From Candidatus Woesearchaeota archaeon (GTDB lineage: Archaea > Nanobdellota > Nanobdellia > Woesearchaeales > GW2011-AR4), in NCBI GenBank assembly GCA_016784105.1, contig JADHVG010000005.1, forward strand, positions 1 through 38,562: a stretch of DNA of 38,562 nt. The letters are read 5' to 3'. This document shows positions 17,017 through 24,117 of this stretch, piece by piece. Within the stretch, counting starts at the first letter, position 1. Each line of letters begins with the position of its first letter. The position numbers and the translations under genes were made by a program. The notes beneath the pieces are model-generated. The model saw only the letters and a list, made by a program, of their open reading frames with translations. It was not told the origin of the DNA and did not search any database.

Positions 17017-17859
17017 ATGAAAAATCAAAATAAACAAGGGAATTTAAAAGAATCAAATAGCATTGCAGAATTCTTAGGCTGGCATTTAGGGGATGGTTGT
17101 TTGAGCGCAAAAAAAGGAAAACTTCAATTTTCTCTGACCGGAGATATTTCTGAAGAAAAAGAGTTCTACACTAAAGAAATTTTGCCAATTATGAATAAAT
17201 TGTTCGAAAAACAATTAAAACAACCATTTATTTTAAAATACTACAGATCTGTAGGAGTTTGTGGAATATATACTGCTAATAAAAAATTTACATCTCATCT
17301 TAGAAAAAGCTTTAATTTGAATGTTGGAAAGAAAAAGAATATTTTCGTTCCAAAATACGTAAAAACTTCCTTACAGAAGAAGAATCTTCTTAGAGGATTA
17401 TTTGACACAGATGGCTCAATCTATTTTTGTAAAAGTTATGTTAAGAGGAAAACGCTGAGTCCTCATAACATTTTTCACTATATCCCTAAGATGAAACTAG
17501 CCACAATCTCTAAGAAGCTTATATCTGACATCTTTAACATGCTCCTAGATTTAGGTTTTTCTCCAAGGATTCAAAAACCAATTCAACAAAGAAAAAATGA
17601 ACTTCCAATGCACTCAGTAGTCATGGACACCAAAAAAGATGTGTTGAAGTGGTTGAAGGAAATAGGATTCAGAAATCTCAAACATAACACTAAAGTAGAG
17701 ATATGGGAGAAATTTGGTTTTTGCCCTCCAAAAACAACTTTAAAAGAAAGACGTTTAATTCTAGAAAATGAATTAGATCCAATTAGTTTCTACCAGTTCA
17801 AAGGATACTCTTTAAATAATCTAAAATCCAAATTTCATCCAGGAACTTCAAAATTATAA
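17017..17859 (+). CDS. LAGLIDADG homing endonuclease, free-standing
   Basis: 280 residues with two LAGLIDADG helices: FLGWHLGDGCLS near residue 20 and LLRGLFDTDGSIYF near residue 128, each ending in the acidic residue that binds the catalytic metal. The body between and after them (ISKKLISDIFNMLLDLGFSPRIQ) fits the two-repeat monomeric type. ATG at 17017 is preferred over TTG at 16936; ATTTAAACT near 16970 is the likely TATA. No intein or intron host is seen around it: it sits between the tRNA-Leu and a convergent Tag-like gene, overlapping the latter's 3' end by 25 bp. The adjacent intron-bearing tRNA is a possible historical target. Confidence 0.9.
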   Translation: MKNQNKQGNLKESNSIAEFLGWHLGDGCLSAKKGKLQFSLTGDISEEKEFYTKEILPIMNKLFEKQLKQPFILKYYRSVGVCGIYTANKKFTSHLRKSFNLNVGKKKNIFVPKYVKTSLQKKNLLRGLFDTDGSIYFCKSYVKRKTLSPHNIFHYIPKMKLATISKKLISDIFNMLLDLGFSPRIQKPIQQRKNELPMHSVVMDTKKDVLKWLKEIGFRNLKHNTKVEIWEKFGFCPPKTTLKERRLILENELDPISFYQFKGYSLNNLKSKFHPGTSKL

Positions 17860-18293
17860 TATTCTTTTTTAGAATTGTGAAGTTTGGACATCCATCCAGA
17901 GGTTATTGGTCCTATCCTTTTGAATCTTTGAAAAGCTTCATCTAGTGAAGGATTAAACATAGGATCTTTGTTAAATATTTTTTTTGTTTTTGCTATCCAT
18001 TTTAGTACAGAACCATGCTCTTTTCTTATCTCTGCACAAATTTTAGCATTTTCTATTATTGATTCTATCTTGCCACGATTCTTGATCATGCCTTCTGCTT
18101 TCATTAGTTTATCTATTTCTTTTTCTTTGAATCTGGAAAGTTTTTCTATATTGAAATTAGAAAATGCTTTTTTTATGAGTGAAAATTTACTTTGTACAAT
18201 AGAAAAACGAAATCCTGAAGCAAAAATGATAAAACCTATACCTGAAAGGAATTCATTATCATTTTTCGGTTTTTCAACTCGTTGTTTGGGCAT
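17835..18293 (-). CDS. DNA-3-methyladenine glycosylase I (Tag)-like protein
   Basis: 152 residues. The stretch FSLIKKAFSNFNIEKLSRFK, then KLMKAEGMIKNRGKIESIIENAK, matches the Tag family, where the I-x-N-R-x-K-I-E-x-x-I-x-N-A segment is characteristic of its helix-hairpin-helix fold; GPITSGWMSKLHN resembles the later conserved region. Family members remove 3-methyladenine from DNA. It is shorter than bacterial Tag (~185 residues) and lacks the usual N-terminal Cys-containing RCxW start, so zinc binding and full activity are uncertain. Its 3' end overlaps the endonuclease gene by 25 bp. Confidence 0.68.
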   Translation of the reverse strand: MPKQRVEKPKNDNEFLSGIGFIIFASGFRFSIVQSKFSLIKKAFSNFNIEKLSRFKEKEIDKLMKAEGMIKNRGKIESIIENAKICAEIRKEHGSVLKWIAKTKKIFNKDPMFNPSLDEAFQRFKRIGPITSGWMSKLHNSKKEYYNFEVPG

Positions 18294-18396
18294 ATCCTAA
18301 TCAGATTTTTCTTATTTAAATAGATTATGACTGAATGTCCAGTGCTGCATTTTGAATAGTAATTTTTAAAAACAGGGCTTTTATCCAGAATTTTAT

Positions 18397-18468
18397 GCCT
18401 CCGTGGCTTAGTGGTATAGCGCCACCTTGGTAAGGTGGAGGTCCCGAGTTCAATTCTCGGCGGAGGCT
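18397..18468 (+). tRNA. tRNA-Thr(GGU)
   Basis: 72 nt. Acceptor GCCTCCG/CGGAGGC, discriminator T at 18468. Anticodon stem CCACC/GGTGG around loop TTGGTAA gives anticodon GGU. T arm CCGAG-TTCAATT-CTCGG. No intron, no encoded CCA. TATA-like TTTTTAAAAAC at about 18363-18373 is ~25 bp upstream. Confidence 0.97.
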
Positions 18469-18515
18469 TACTTATTTTAAGAAAAGTTTTTAAATTGGTT
18501 CGGCAACTAACTCTT

Positions 18516-18896
18516 ATGGCTAATCTCACAGATTTTGTGAATGGAAAAATAACTCAATTCTGGAATAAAATGATAAGTTTGAGCCCAGGTATGGATGCTA
18601 TGACTAGCAATACAATGAGGATGGATTCGAATTACGATGTTTATAGAGCTACGACTGTGTCTGCTCAGAAAGATATACTTGCATTAGAAAAAAGATTGTT
18701 AAGAGAAGGGTATGCTGGAATTTTGACAACTCATTTTAATAATATCCGAGGACTTCTAAATAGATTGTATCAAGGATCGAGGGAGGCCGTAGGTATAGGG
18801 AAAGCTATAAAGGAAGAACTTGAAGCTGCTATCGTGACCCTTAAAGAAAAAAATGGCGAGTTTGAAAATGTGCCTTCTCAATTCCAGTTTACTTAA
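18516..18896 (+). CDS. Small helical protein, unknown function
   Basis: 126 residues, mostly predicted helix, with no Cys or membrane segment (DFVNGKITQFWNKMISLSPG..., DILALEKRLLREGYAG, LLNRLYQGSREAVGIGKAI). A longer in-frame ORF from 18435 runs through tRNA-Thr, so I use the ATG at 18516; GTTTTTAAATTG at about 18485-18496 is a TATA box giving a leaderless mRNA. Family not recognised. Confidence 0.68.
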   Translation: MANLTDFVNGKITQFWNKMISLSPGMDAMTSNTMRMDSNYDVYRATTVSAQKDILALEKRLLREGYAGILTTHFNNIRGLLNRLYQGSREAVGIGKAIKEELEAAIVTLKEKNGEFENVPSQFQFT

Positions 18897-18911
18897 GAAT
18901 TAGTTCTACAT

Positions 18912-19265
18912 TTAATACAATGGACATTTAACGCATTCTCTTCTTTCACATCCTTCTAGGTTAGGATTGTGTTTAGCGTACCATTTCCTTAAAGAAGTGA
19001 TTATTTCTTGCAGTTCTTTGCCTTGTTTTGTGAGAGAATAAGATGTTCTTACTGGCATTTCTCCAGCAAGGATCTTTTTGGTTATTATCCCAAATTTTTC
19101 AAGATCTTTAAGTCTTTGAGAGAGTAGTTTTGGGCTTACTTTTTCCATACGGTGGTGTATCGCATTAAATCCTTTGCTACCATTCAAAGCTACTTCTTGT
19201 ATGACTACTATGGACCATTTCTTGCCGATTATGTCAGCAACCTGAAATATTGGACATTTATACAT
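18912..19265 (-). CDS. HxlR-family transcription regulator
   Basis: 117 residues. Typical HxlR winged helix: N-terminal CPIF (Cys 4), GKKWSIVVIQEV, then SPKLLSQRLKDLEKFGIITKKI and a wing with YSLTKQGKELQEIITSLRKW. The tail has CERRECVKCPLY, three Cys, so with C4 a redox or metal-sensing role is possible. It is transcribed away from nrdD; the shared 117-bp spacer holds a TTAC/GTAA palindrome near its own start and two repeats nearer nrdD. Confidence 0.88.
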   Translation of the reverse strand: MYKCPIFQVADIIGKKWSIVVIQEVALNGSKGFNAIHHRMEKVSPKLLSQRLKDLEKFGIITKKILAGEMPVRTSYSLTKQGKELQEIITSLRKWYAKHNPNLEGCERRECVKCPLY

Positions 19266-19271
19266 TCTAAC

Positions 19272-19285
19272 TTACCAATTAGTAA
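19272..19285. promoter_or_regulatory. Palindrome TTAC-n6-GTAA before the HxlR gene
   Basis: CTTACCAATTAGTAAC: TTAC at 19272-19275 and GTAA at 19282-19285, lying 6 bp upstream of the HxlR ATG, between it and the TATA-like ATTATATAAATAA near 19290. A candidate autoregulatory operator; inference only. Confidence 0.4.
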
Positions 19286-19319
19286 CTATAAATTATATAA
19301 ATAAGTTTCTATTATGTAT

Positions 19320-19335
19320 CTACTACATATTGTGT
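19320..19335 (+). promoter_or_regulatory. NrdR-box-like repeat 1 upstream of nrdD
   Basis: CTACTACATATTGTGT. It differs from repeat 2 at one base and matches about 13 of 16 positions of the bacterial NrdR box consensus acaCwAtATaTwGtgt as I remember it. It lies ~25-30 bp after the strongest TATA (ATTATATAAATAA), near the likely transcription start. Confidence 0.5.
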
Positions 19336-19351
19336 AGCTACTATAAGTCAA

Positions 19352-19367
19352 CTACAACATATTGTGT
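19352..19367 (+). promoter_or_regulatory. NrdR-box-like repeat 2 upstream of nrdD
   Basis: CTACAACATATTGTGT, 15/16 identical to repeat 1 and 32 bp (three helical turns) after it. Bacterial NrdR boxes are typically 16-bp pairs with 15-16 bp between them, the same geometry. It precedes the SD GAGGTGA (19371-19377). Confidence 0.5.
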
Positions 19368-19382
19368 TTAGAGGTGAAATTA

Positions 19383-21461
19383 ATGGAAAAGAAATTTGTT
19401 TCTGGTTTAAGTATGATAAAAAAAAGGGACGGCACCATAGTAGAATTTGTCAAGGAAAAAATTGCTAATGCTATTTACAATGCTGCTGATTCTGTTGGAG
19501 GGAAAGACAAAAATCTTGCAGAAAAACTAGCAGATAAAGTAACTACTATTCTAGAATTCAAATATGATAATAAAAATGTTCCTTCTGTGGAAAACGTTCA
19601 GGATATTGTTGAAAAGGTCTTAGTGAAAACAGGTCACGCTAAAACAGCAAAGGCATACATCTTACATAGGAAAAAACACGAATCCTTCAGAAGATCGAAA
19701 GGGACTTTTATAGAAGTAAAAAATGCCATGAACGAATATCTAAAAAAGACTGATTGGAGAGTTTATGAAAACAGCAACTCCGATTATAGTTTTTCTGGAC
19801 TCATGTCCCATATTTCTGGAAAGATGATAGCAAATTATACCTTAAATGAGCTATACTCTGACAAAGTGTCAACTGCTCATAGAGAAGGAGACATACACAT
19901 TCATGATTTGGGGTATGGTGTTGTAGGGTATTGTAGTGGCTGGTCCTTAAACAATCTGTTGATGAGGGGATTCGGAGGAGTAGATAAAAAGATAAGATCC
20001 AAACCCCCAAAACACTTGGAAGTTGCATGTATCCAGATGATAAATTTTATGGGTACTTTGCAGATGGAACACGCAGGAGCACAAGCGTTTTCTTCTGTTG
20101 ATACTTTGCTGGCTCCATTCATCAAAAAAGATAATTTGGATTTTAAAAAAGTCAAACAGAATATGCAAATGTTAATTTTTTCTTTAAATGTTCCCAGTAG
20201 GTGGAGCTGTCAAGCACCTTTCACTAATTTTACTTTTGATTGGGTTGTTCCAGATGATATGAAAGATGAAAAAGCATTGGTAGGGGGAAAGGAGCAAGAA
20301 TTTACATATGGGGACTGTCAAGAAGAAATGGGCATGATAAATAGGGCTTTTATTGAAGTCATGCTTGAAGGAGATGCAGATGATCGGACTTTCTTTTATC
20401 CAATCCCAACTTACAACATAACAAAAGATTTTGATTGGGATTCTGAGAATAGCAAGTTATTATTTGAGATGACTTCTAAGTACGGAACACCCTACTTTCA
20501 AAATTTTATCAATAGCCCGTTAAACCCTTCTGATGTTAGGAGTATGTGTTGTAGATTACAATTAGATTTGAAAGAACTGCGTAATAAGATGGGAGGCCTG
20601 TTCGGGGCAGGAGACCAAACCGGAAGTATAGGGGTTGTGACCATAAATCTCCCTAGATTAGGATATCTTTCAAAAAATGAGGAAGAATTCTTAGATAATG
20701 TTGAAGTTATTATGGGTGTTGCAAAGGACTCTTTGGAAGTAAAAAGAAGGATAGTGGAGAAAAATTTGCAAGCTGGATTGATGCCCTTCACCAAACTATA
20801 TCTTGGCACTTATAAAAATCATTTTTCCACTATAGGAATAAATGGTATGCATGAAGCTTTATTAAATCTGATAGGGCAGGGGATAGATACTAAAGAAGGA
20901 AAGAAACTAGCCATAAAAACATTGGATTTCATACGAGAAAAGCTTTCTGAATATCAAGAAGAAACTGGAAACTTGTACAACTTAGAAGCAAGCCCTTGTG
21001 AGAGCGCTACTTATAGATTTGCTAAAGAAGATAAAAAAAGATTTCCTGGAGTGATTTCTGCAGGAACCAAGGAAAGATCGTATTACACTAATTCTACCCA
21101 TCTTCCTGTTAATCACACAGAAGACTTGTTTGAAGCATTGCAGCACCAAGATAACTTCCAGACATTATACACTGGTGGTACCGTCCACCATTGTTTTATC
21201 GGAGAAAAAATAGATGACTGGGAAATCACAAAAAAACTTGTAAAAAAAATAGCTTATTCATTCAAGCTACCTTATTTTACTATAACCCCCACATTTAGCA
21301 TTTGTCCAGAGCATGGATATATATCTGGAGAACATGAATCATGTCCACTTGAAGATAACAAGATAAAAATTCTCGGAGGTGAAAAACATGAAATGCAATC
21401 GCAAGACAGAAGTATACAGTCGCATAGTAGGATACTTTCGCCCAGTCCAGAATTGGAATGA
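19383..21461 (+). CDS. nrdD: Anaerobic (class III) ribonucleotide reductase NrdD, large part without glycyl-radical tail
   Basis: Makes dNTPs from NTPs without oxygen. 692 residues. Residues ~10-100 are an ATP-cone (IKKRDGTIVEFVKEKIANAI), the allosteric site; the barrel follows, with GYCSGWS (C184) and SMCCRL (C389/C390), likely including the thiyl-radical Cys. The C-terminal zinc motif CPEHGYISGEHESCP is only half present; the frame then runs 45 residues that resemble nothing and lacks the RVxGY glycyl-radical motif every NrdD needs. That motif is encoded in the +1 frame from its own ATG at 21388. Start ATG 19383 is fixed by SD GAGGTGA. Heads the operon with the tail ORF, a radical SAM gene and nrdG. 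Confidence 0.95.
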   Translation: MEKKFVSGLSMIKKRDGTIVEFVKEKIANAIYNAADSVGGKDKNLAEKLADKVTTILEFKYDNKNVPSVENVQDIVEKVLVKTGHAKTAKAYILHRKKHESFRRSKGTFIEVKNAMNEYLKKTDWRVYENSNSDYSFSGLMSHISGKMIANYTLNELYSDKVSTAHREGDIHIHDLGYGVVGYCSGWSLNNLLMRGFGGVDKKIRSKPPKHLEVACIQMINFMGTLQMEHAGAQAFSSVDTLLAPFIKKDNLDFKKVKQNMQMLIFSLNVPSRWSCQAPFTNFTFDWVVPDDMKDEKALVGGKEQEFTYGDCQEEMGMINRAFIEVMLEGDADDRTFFYPIPTYNITKDFDWDSENSKLLFEMTSKYGTPYFQNFINSPLNPSDVRSMCCRLQLDLKELRNKMGGLFGAGDQTGSIGVVTINLPRLGYLSKNEEEFLDNVEVIMGVAKDSLEVKRRIVEKNLQAGLMPFTKLYLGTYKNHFSTIGINGMHEALLNLIGQGIDTKEGKKLAIKTLDFIREKLSEYQEETGNLYNLEASPCESATYRFAKEDKKRFPGVISAGTKERSYYTNSTHLPVNHTEDLFEALQHQDNFQTLYTGGTVHHCFIGEKIDDWEITKKLVKKIAYSFKLPYFTITPTFSICPEHGYISGEHESCPLEDNKIKILGGEKHEMQSQDRSIQSHSRILSPSPELE

Positions 21462-21522
21462 AGGCAAGAAACAAGAATTTTCTGATAGAAAGGAATATGA
21501 AATAGAAAATTTTACAGGCTAA
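21388..21522 (+). CDS. Separate 44-residue glycyl-radical subunit of NrdD
   Basis: Starts MKCNRKTEVYSRIVGYFRPV; G15 in SRIVGYF is the glycyl-radical residue of class III reductases, followed by the conserved QNWNEGKKQEFSDRKEY. A strong SD (GGAGGTGA, 21375-21382) stands 5 bp before the ATG, and both lie inside the nrdD 3' end, whose +0 frame continues 74 bp into this ORF. C3 may complete the zinc site of the large part. The ORF ends 1 bp before the radical SAM gene. I read it as a real split gene with translational coupling. Alternatives are a programmed +1 frameshift or a sequencing indel; the linker would then be longer than in usual NrdD. Confidence 0.85.
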   Translation: MKCNRKTEVYSRIVGYFRPVQNWNEGKKQEFSDRKEYEIENFTG

Positions 21523-21523
21523 A

Positions 21524-22420
21524 ATGCAGAGATTAGATTTAAAAGTGGGATTTTCATGTAATTGTAAATGTGATTTTTGTGTTCAGGGAGATAAAAGGTT
21601 AAAATACAAGGATAAGAAAACCGAAGAGTTAAAACTTCTCATAGAACAAAACTACAATAGAGGATTTAAGGAGATTGTTTTCACAGGAGGAGAATGCACT
21701 ATAAGAAAAGATCTCCCGGAACTTGTTAAATATGCTAGCAAACTTGGGTACGAAATCATACAGATACAAACGAATGGTCGCATGCTTTATTATTTTGATT
21801 TATGCAAATCATTAGTTGAATCAGGAGCAACCGAATTCAGTCCCTCAATACATGGTTCCTACGCGAAAATGCATGATTCTTTAACAAGTGCTCCAGGTAG
21901 TTTTGAGCAGGTAACACAAGGAATAAAAAATTTAAAATTTTTAGGGCAGCGTGTGATGACTAACACAGTGATTACAAAACAAAATTATAAAGATCTTCCA
22001 AATCTTGCAAAACTTCTTGTCTCTTTGGATGTTGACCAATTCCAGTTTGCTTTCATACATATCCTTGGGAGTGCTGACAAAAATAAATCTTTGATGGTTC
22101 CAAAAAAATCAGATATCATGCCTTATGTGAAAGAGGCTTTGGATATCGGAATTAAAGCTAACAAGAGAGTGATGACCGAAGCCATTCCTTATTGTTTTAT
22201 GAAGAACTATGAACCCTATGTTGCAGAAGAGATTATTCCTGTTACTAGAGTAGAAGATGCAACTTGGGCTATAGAGAATTTTACAAAATTCAGGCTAAAT
22301 GAAGGGAAAATTAAGGGAGAGAAGTGCAAAGAGTGTAAGTATTATCCAAGATGTGAAGGTCCTTGGAAAGAATATCCTGAGATATTTGGCTGGGATGAAT
22401 TCATTCCAATAAAAAAATGA
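21524..22420 (+). CDS. Radical SAM protein with C-terminal Cys cluster
   Basis: 298 residues. C12xxxC16xxC19 (CNCKCDFC) binds the radical SAM [4Fe-4S] cluster; FTGGECT is the GGE SAM motif. The C terminus has CKECKYYPRCEGPWKEY, a SPASM-like Cys set that could hold a second cluster. It lies between the glycyl-radical ORF and nrdG and overlaps nrdG by ATGA, so it belongs to the operon. Its substrate is unknown; with NrdG present it is not needed as the standard activase. Confidence 0.82.
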   Translation: MQRLDLKVGFSCNCKCDFCVQGDKRLKYKDKKTEELKLLIEQNYNRGFKEIVFTGGECTIRKDLPELVKYASKLGYEIIQIQTNGRMLYYFDLCKSLVESGATEFSPSIHGSYAKMHDSLTSAPGSFEQVTQGIKNLKFLGQRVMTNTVITKQNYKDLPNLAKLLVSLDVDQFQFAFIHILGSADKNKSLMVPKKSDIMPYVKEALDIGIKANKRVMTEAIPYCFMKNYEPYVAEEIIPVTRVEDATWAIENFTKFRLNEGKIKGEKCKECKYYPRCEGPWKEYPEIFGWDEFIPIKK

Positions 22421-23109
22421 TAAAAGGCCTGCAAAAAGTTACTTTGATAGATTATCCGGGAAAAATAGCTTGCACCATATTTATTTCAGGATGTAATTTT
22501 AGGTGTGGTTATTGTTATAATTCTGATTTGGTTTTTAACAGTAAAAATATTCCAAATATTCCTGAAAAAGAGATAATTGAATTCTTGAAATCAAGAATAA
22601 ATCTCCTTGAAGGTGTTTGTATAACTGGAGGAGAGCCTACCCTGTACAAAAATTTGGTTCCATTACTAAAAAAAATAAAAAAGTTAGGTTATTGTGTAAA
22701 ATTAGACACGAATGGTAGCAATCCTGAGGCAATACAAGATTTATTGAATAAAAAACTACTAGATTATATTGCTATGGACGTTAAATCTTCTCTAGATTCT
22801 TATCCTAAAATAACAAATTCAAAAATAAATAAAGTAAAATTAAGAAAAAGCATAGAACTAATAAAAAATTCAGGGATAGATTATGAATTCAGAACAACAG
22901 TTGTCCCGGACATAATTAATAAAAATGAGGTGGCAAGCATCTGTTCTGAAATCAGAGGAGCAAAAAAGTATTTCTTGCAACAATTCATGGCTAATGAGAA
23001 AACAATAGATAAAAAATATAATTCTATGCGGCCTTTAAAGAAAGAGTCTTTAGAGCTGTTTAGAGAAATTGCATTGGATCAAGTTGAAAATACTAAAATC
23101 AGAGCTTAA
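22417..23109 (+). CDS. nrdG: Anaerobic ribonucleotide reductase activating protein NrdG
   Basis: 230 residues. Radical SAM activase that abstracts H from the NrdD glycine. C26xxxC30xxC33 (SGCNFRCGYCYN) binds [4Fe-4S], ITGGEPTL is the GGE motif, LDTNGSNPEAI and IAMDVKSSL follow as in the NrdG family. The start LQKVTLIDYPGKIACTIF is also typical. Its last 4 bp overlap the convergent ATP-cone gene. Confidence 0.92.
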   Translation: MIKGLQKVTLIDYPGKIACTIFISGCNFRCGYCYNSDLVFNSKNIPNIPEKEIIEFLKSRINLLEGVCITGGEPTLYKNLVPLLKKIKKLGYCVKLDTNGSNPEAIQDLLNKKLLDYIAMDVKSSLDSYPKITNSKINKVKLRKSIELIKNSGIDYEFRTTVVPDIINKNEVASICSEIRGAKKYFLQQFMANEKTIDKKYNSMRPLKKESLELFREIALDQVENTKIRA

Positions 23110-23402
23110 GAAATGTCCCTATGAGTTTCATACATGAATGAAACATCTTTATCATGTTTCTTCAATGCAATTGTTACTTTTTTAAAAATCTCGTTAGAAT
23201 TAACAGCTTTTTCTTTTTTTGCCCAGGTTTTTATTTCCTTGCATACTTTTCCTGCTATCTTTTCTGCTGCCGTATGTTCTATATGGCAATTGAGACAAGC
23301 TGAGTAAACGGAAGCGTACACTTTTCTTTCATCAAATTCTTCTATGTGGCCTTGTCTCTTTACCGCACAGTATTTGCATTTCTTTCCTTCTGTTGTTTTC
23401 AT
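23106..23402 (-). CDS. Stand-alone ATP-cone protein with N-terminal CxxC
   Basis: 98 residues, almost all one ATP-cone (VKRQGHIEEFDERKVYASVYSACLNCHI ... FMYETHRDIS), the nucleotide-sensing module of ribonucleotide reductases and of the repressor NrdR. A KKCKYC motif precedes it and a second CxxC (CLNC) lies in the cone. A complete NrdR zinc ribbon is absent. ATG at 23402 preferred over TTG 23411. It converges on nrdG (4-bp overlap) and follows ccdA by 1 bp on the - strand. It could be a nucleotide sensor for the neighbouring reductase. Confidence 0.82.
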   Translation of the reverse strand: MKTTEGKKCKYCAVKRQGHIEEFDERKVYASVYSACLNCHIEHTAAEKIAGKVCKEIKTWAKKEKAVNSNEIFKKVTIALKKHDKDVSFMYETHRDIS

Positions 23403-23403
23403 T

Positions 23404-24114
23404 TTATCCAAAGTTTATTGTTCCGTTTGCAATTAACATAAGCAGCCATCCCAGACCTATCAATAACAATCCTGCAAAAAGTCTCATGTATGGTCTAGAA
23501 GCTTGTTTCCATTTTTTTACTTCTTGTAGCTTTACTCCTAGTGCTACCATTATCAAAATTACAATTAAAGGTGCTACAAATATTATATTATAAAGTACTA
23601 GAAGCATGAATGCAACAAAATTAAAATTTTGAGATAGTAAAGTTATGATTGCTAGGTATGGCGCTCCTGTACAAGGTAATTCAACAGCAGACACAAAAGC
23701 TCCTAAAAATATCACCCCTAAAATTGTTGTTTTTGAACTATATTTCTCTATCTTTTTTGACATTGCATAAGGTATTGCTAAGGAAAACCACTTACCGTAC
23801 CAAAAAAAGTCTTTTATTTCTAAAAGTCCTGCTATTATTATTATCGCTCCTACCGCTATCGAGATGTATTCTGCTACGTACAGAGGAATAATCGAGAGAA
23901 AGTACATAAGTCCTAGACCTGCAAGCAGATAAACTATCATGACCGAAAGTATGTACAGCCCTCCCAACAACAACATATGTTTTGTGGATTGTTTCCCTGC
24001 TAGCATGACAGAAATCATCAATATAAGAACTCCTATAGCACATGGATTAATTGAATCTATGGCCGCTGTTATTATTATTGTTATCAAACTTGGAAGGTAT
24101 GCTTCTACTGCCAT
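23404..24114 (-). CDS. CcdA/DsbD-type membrane thiol-disulfide transporter
   Basis: 236 residues, six predicted membrane segments. Conserved Cys in SINPCAIGVL (C25) and VELPCTGAPYL (~C146) are the redox pair that CcdA-family proteins use to carry electrons across the membrane to extracytoplasmic thiols. It lies 3 bp after the multicopper oxidase gene and just before the ATP-cone gene on the same strand, which suggests a role in keeping the oxidase's or its partner's Cys reduced, or in metal loading. Confidence 0.86.
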   Translation of the reverse strand: MAVEAYLPSLITIIITAAIDSINPCAIGVLILMISVMLAGKQSTKHMLLLGGLYILSVMIVYLLAGLGLMYFLSIIPLYVAEYISIAVGAIIIIAGLLEIKDFFWYGKWFSLAIPYAMSKKIEKYSSKTTILGVIFLGAFVSAVELPCTGAPYLAIITLLSQNFNFVAFMLLVLYNIIFVAPLIVILIMVALGVKLQEVKKWKQASRPYMRLFAGLLLIGLGWLLMLIANGTINFG

Positions 24115-24117
24115 TTT

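Noticed and set aside
16948-18344. 11-bp inverted match CACTGGACATT at 16948-16958 and 18334-18344 flanking the endonuclease and Tag-like genes
   Set aside because: Too short, flanking bases differ, no target duplication; not convincing as element ends.
18236-18529. 97-codon open frame on the - strand across tRNA-Thr
   Set aside because: Runs antisense through a clear tRNA and its promoter and overlaps the start of the Tag-like gene; composition is not protein-like.
21360-21465. Programmed +1 frameshift joining NrdD to its glycyl-radical tail
   Set aside because: Possible, but there is no nearby in-frame stop or slippery site, and the ATG with a perfectly spaced SD explains the data more simply. 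Kept as an alternative in the feature.
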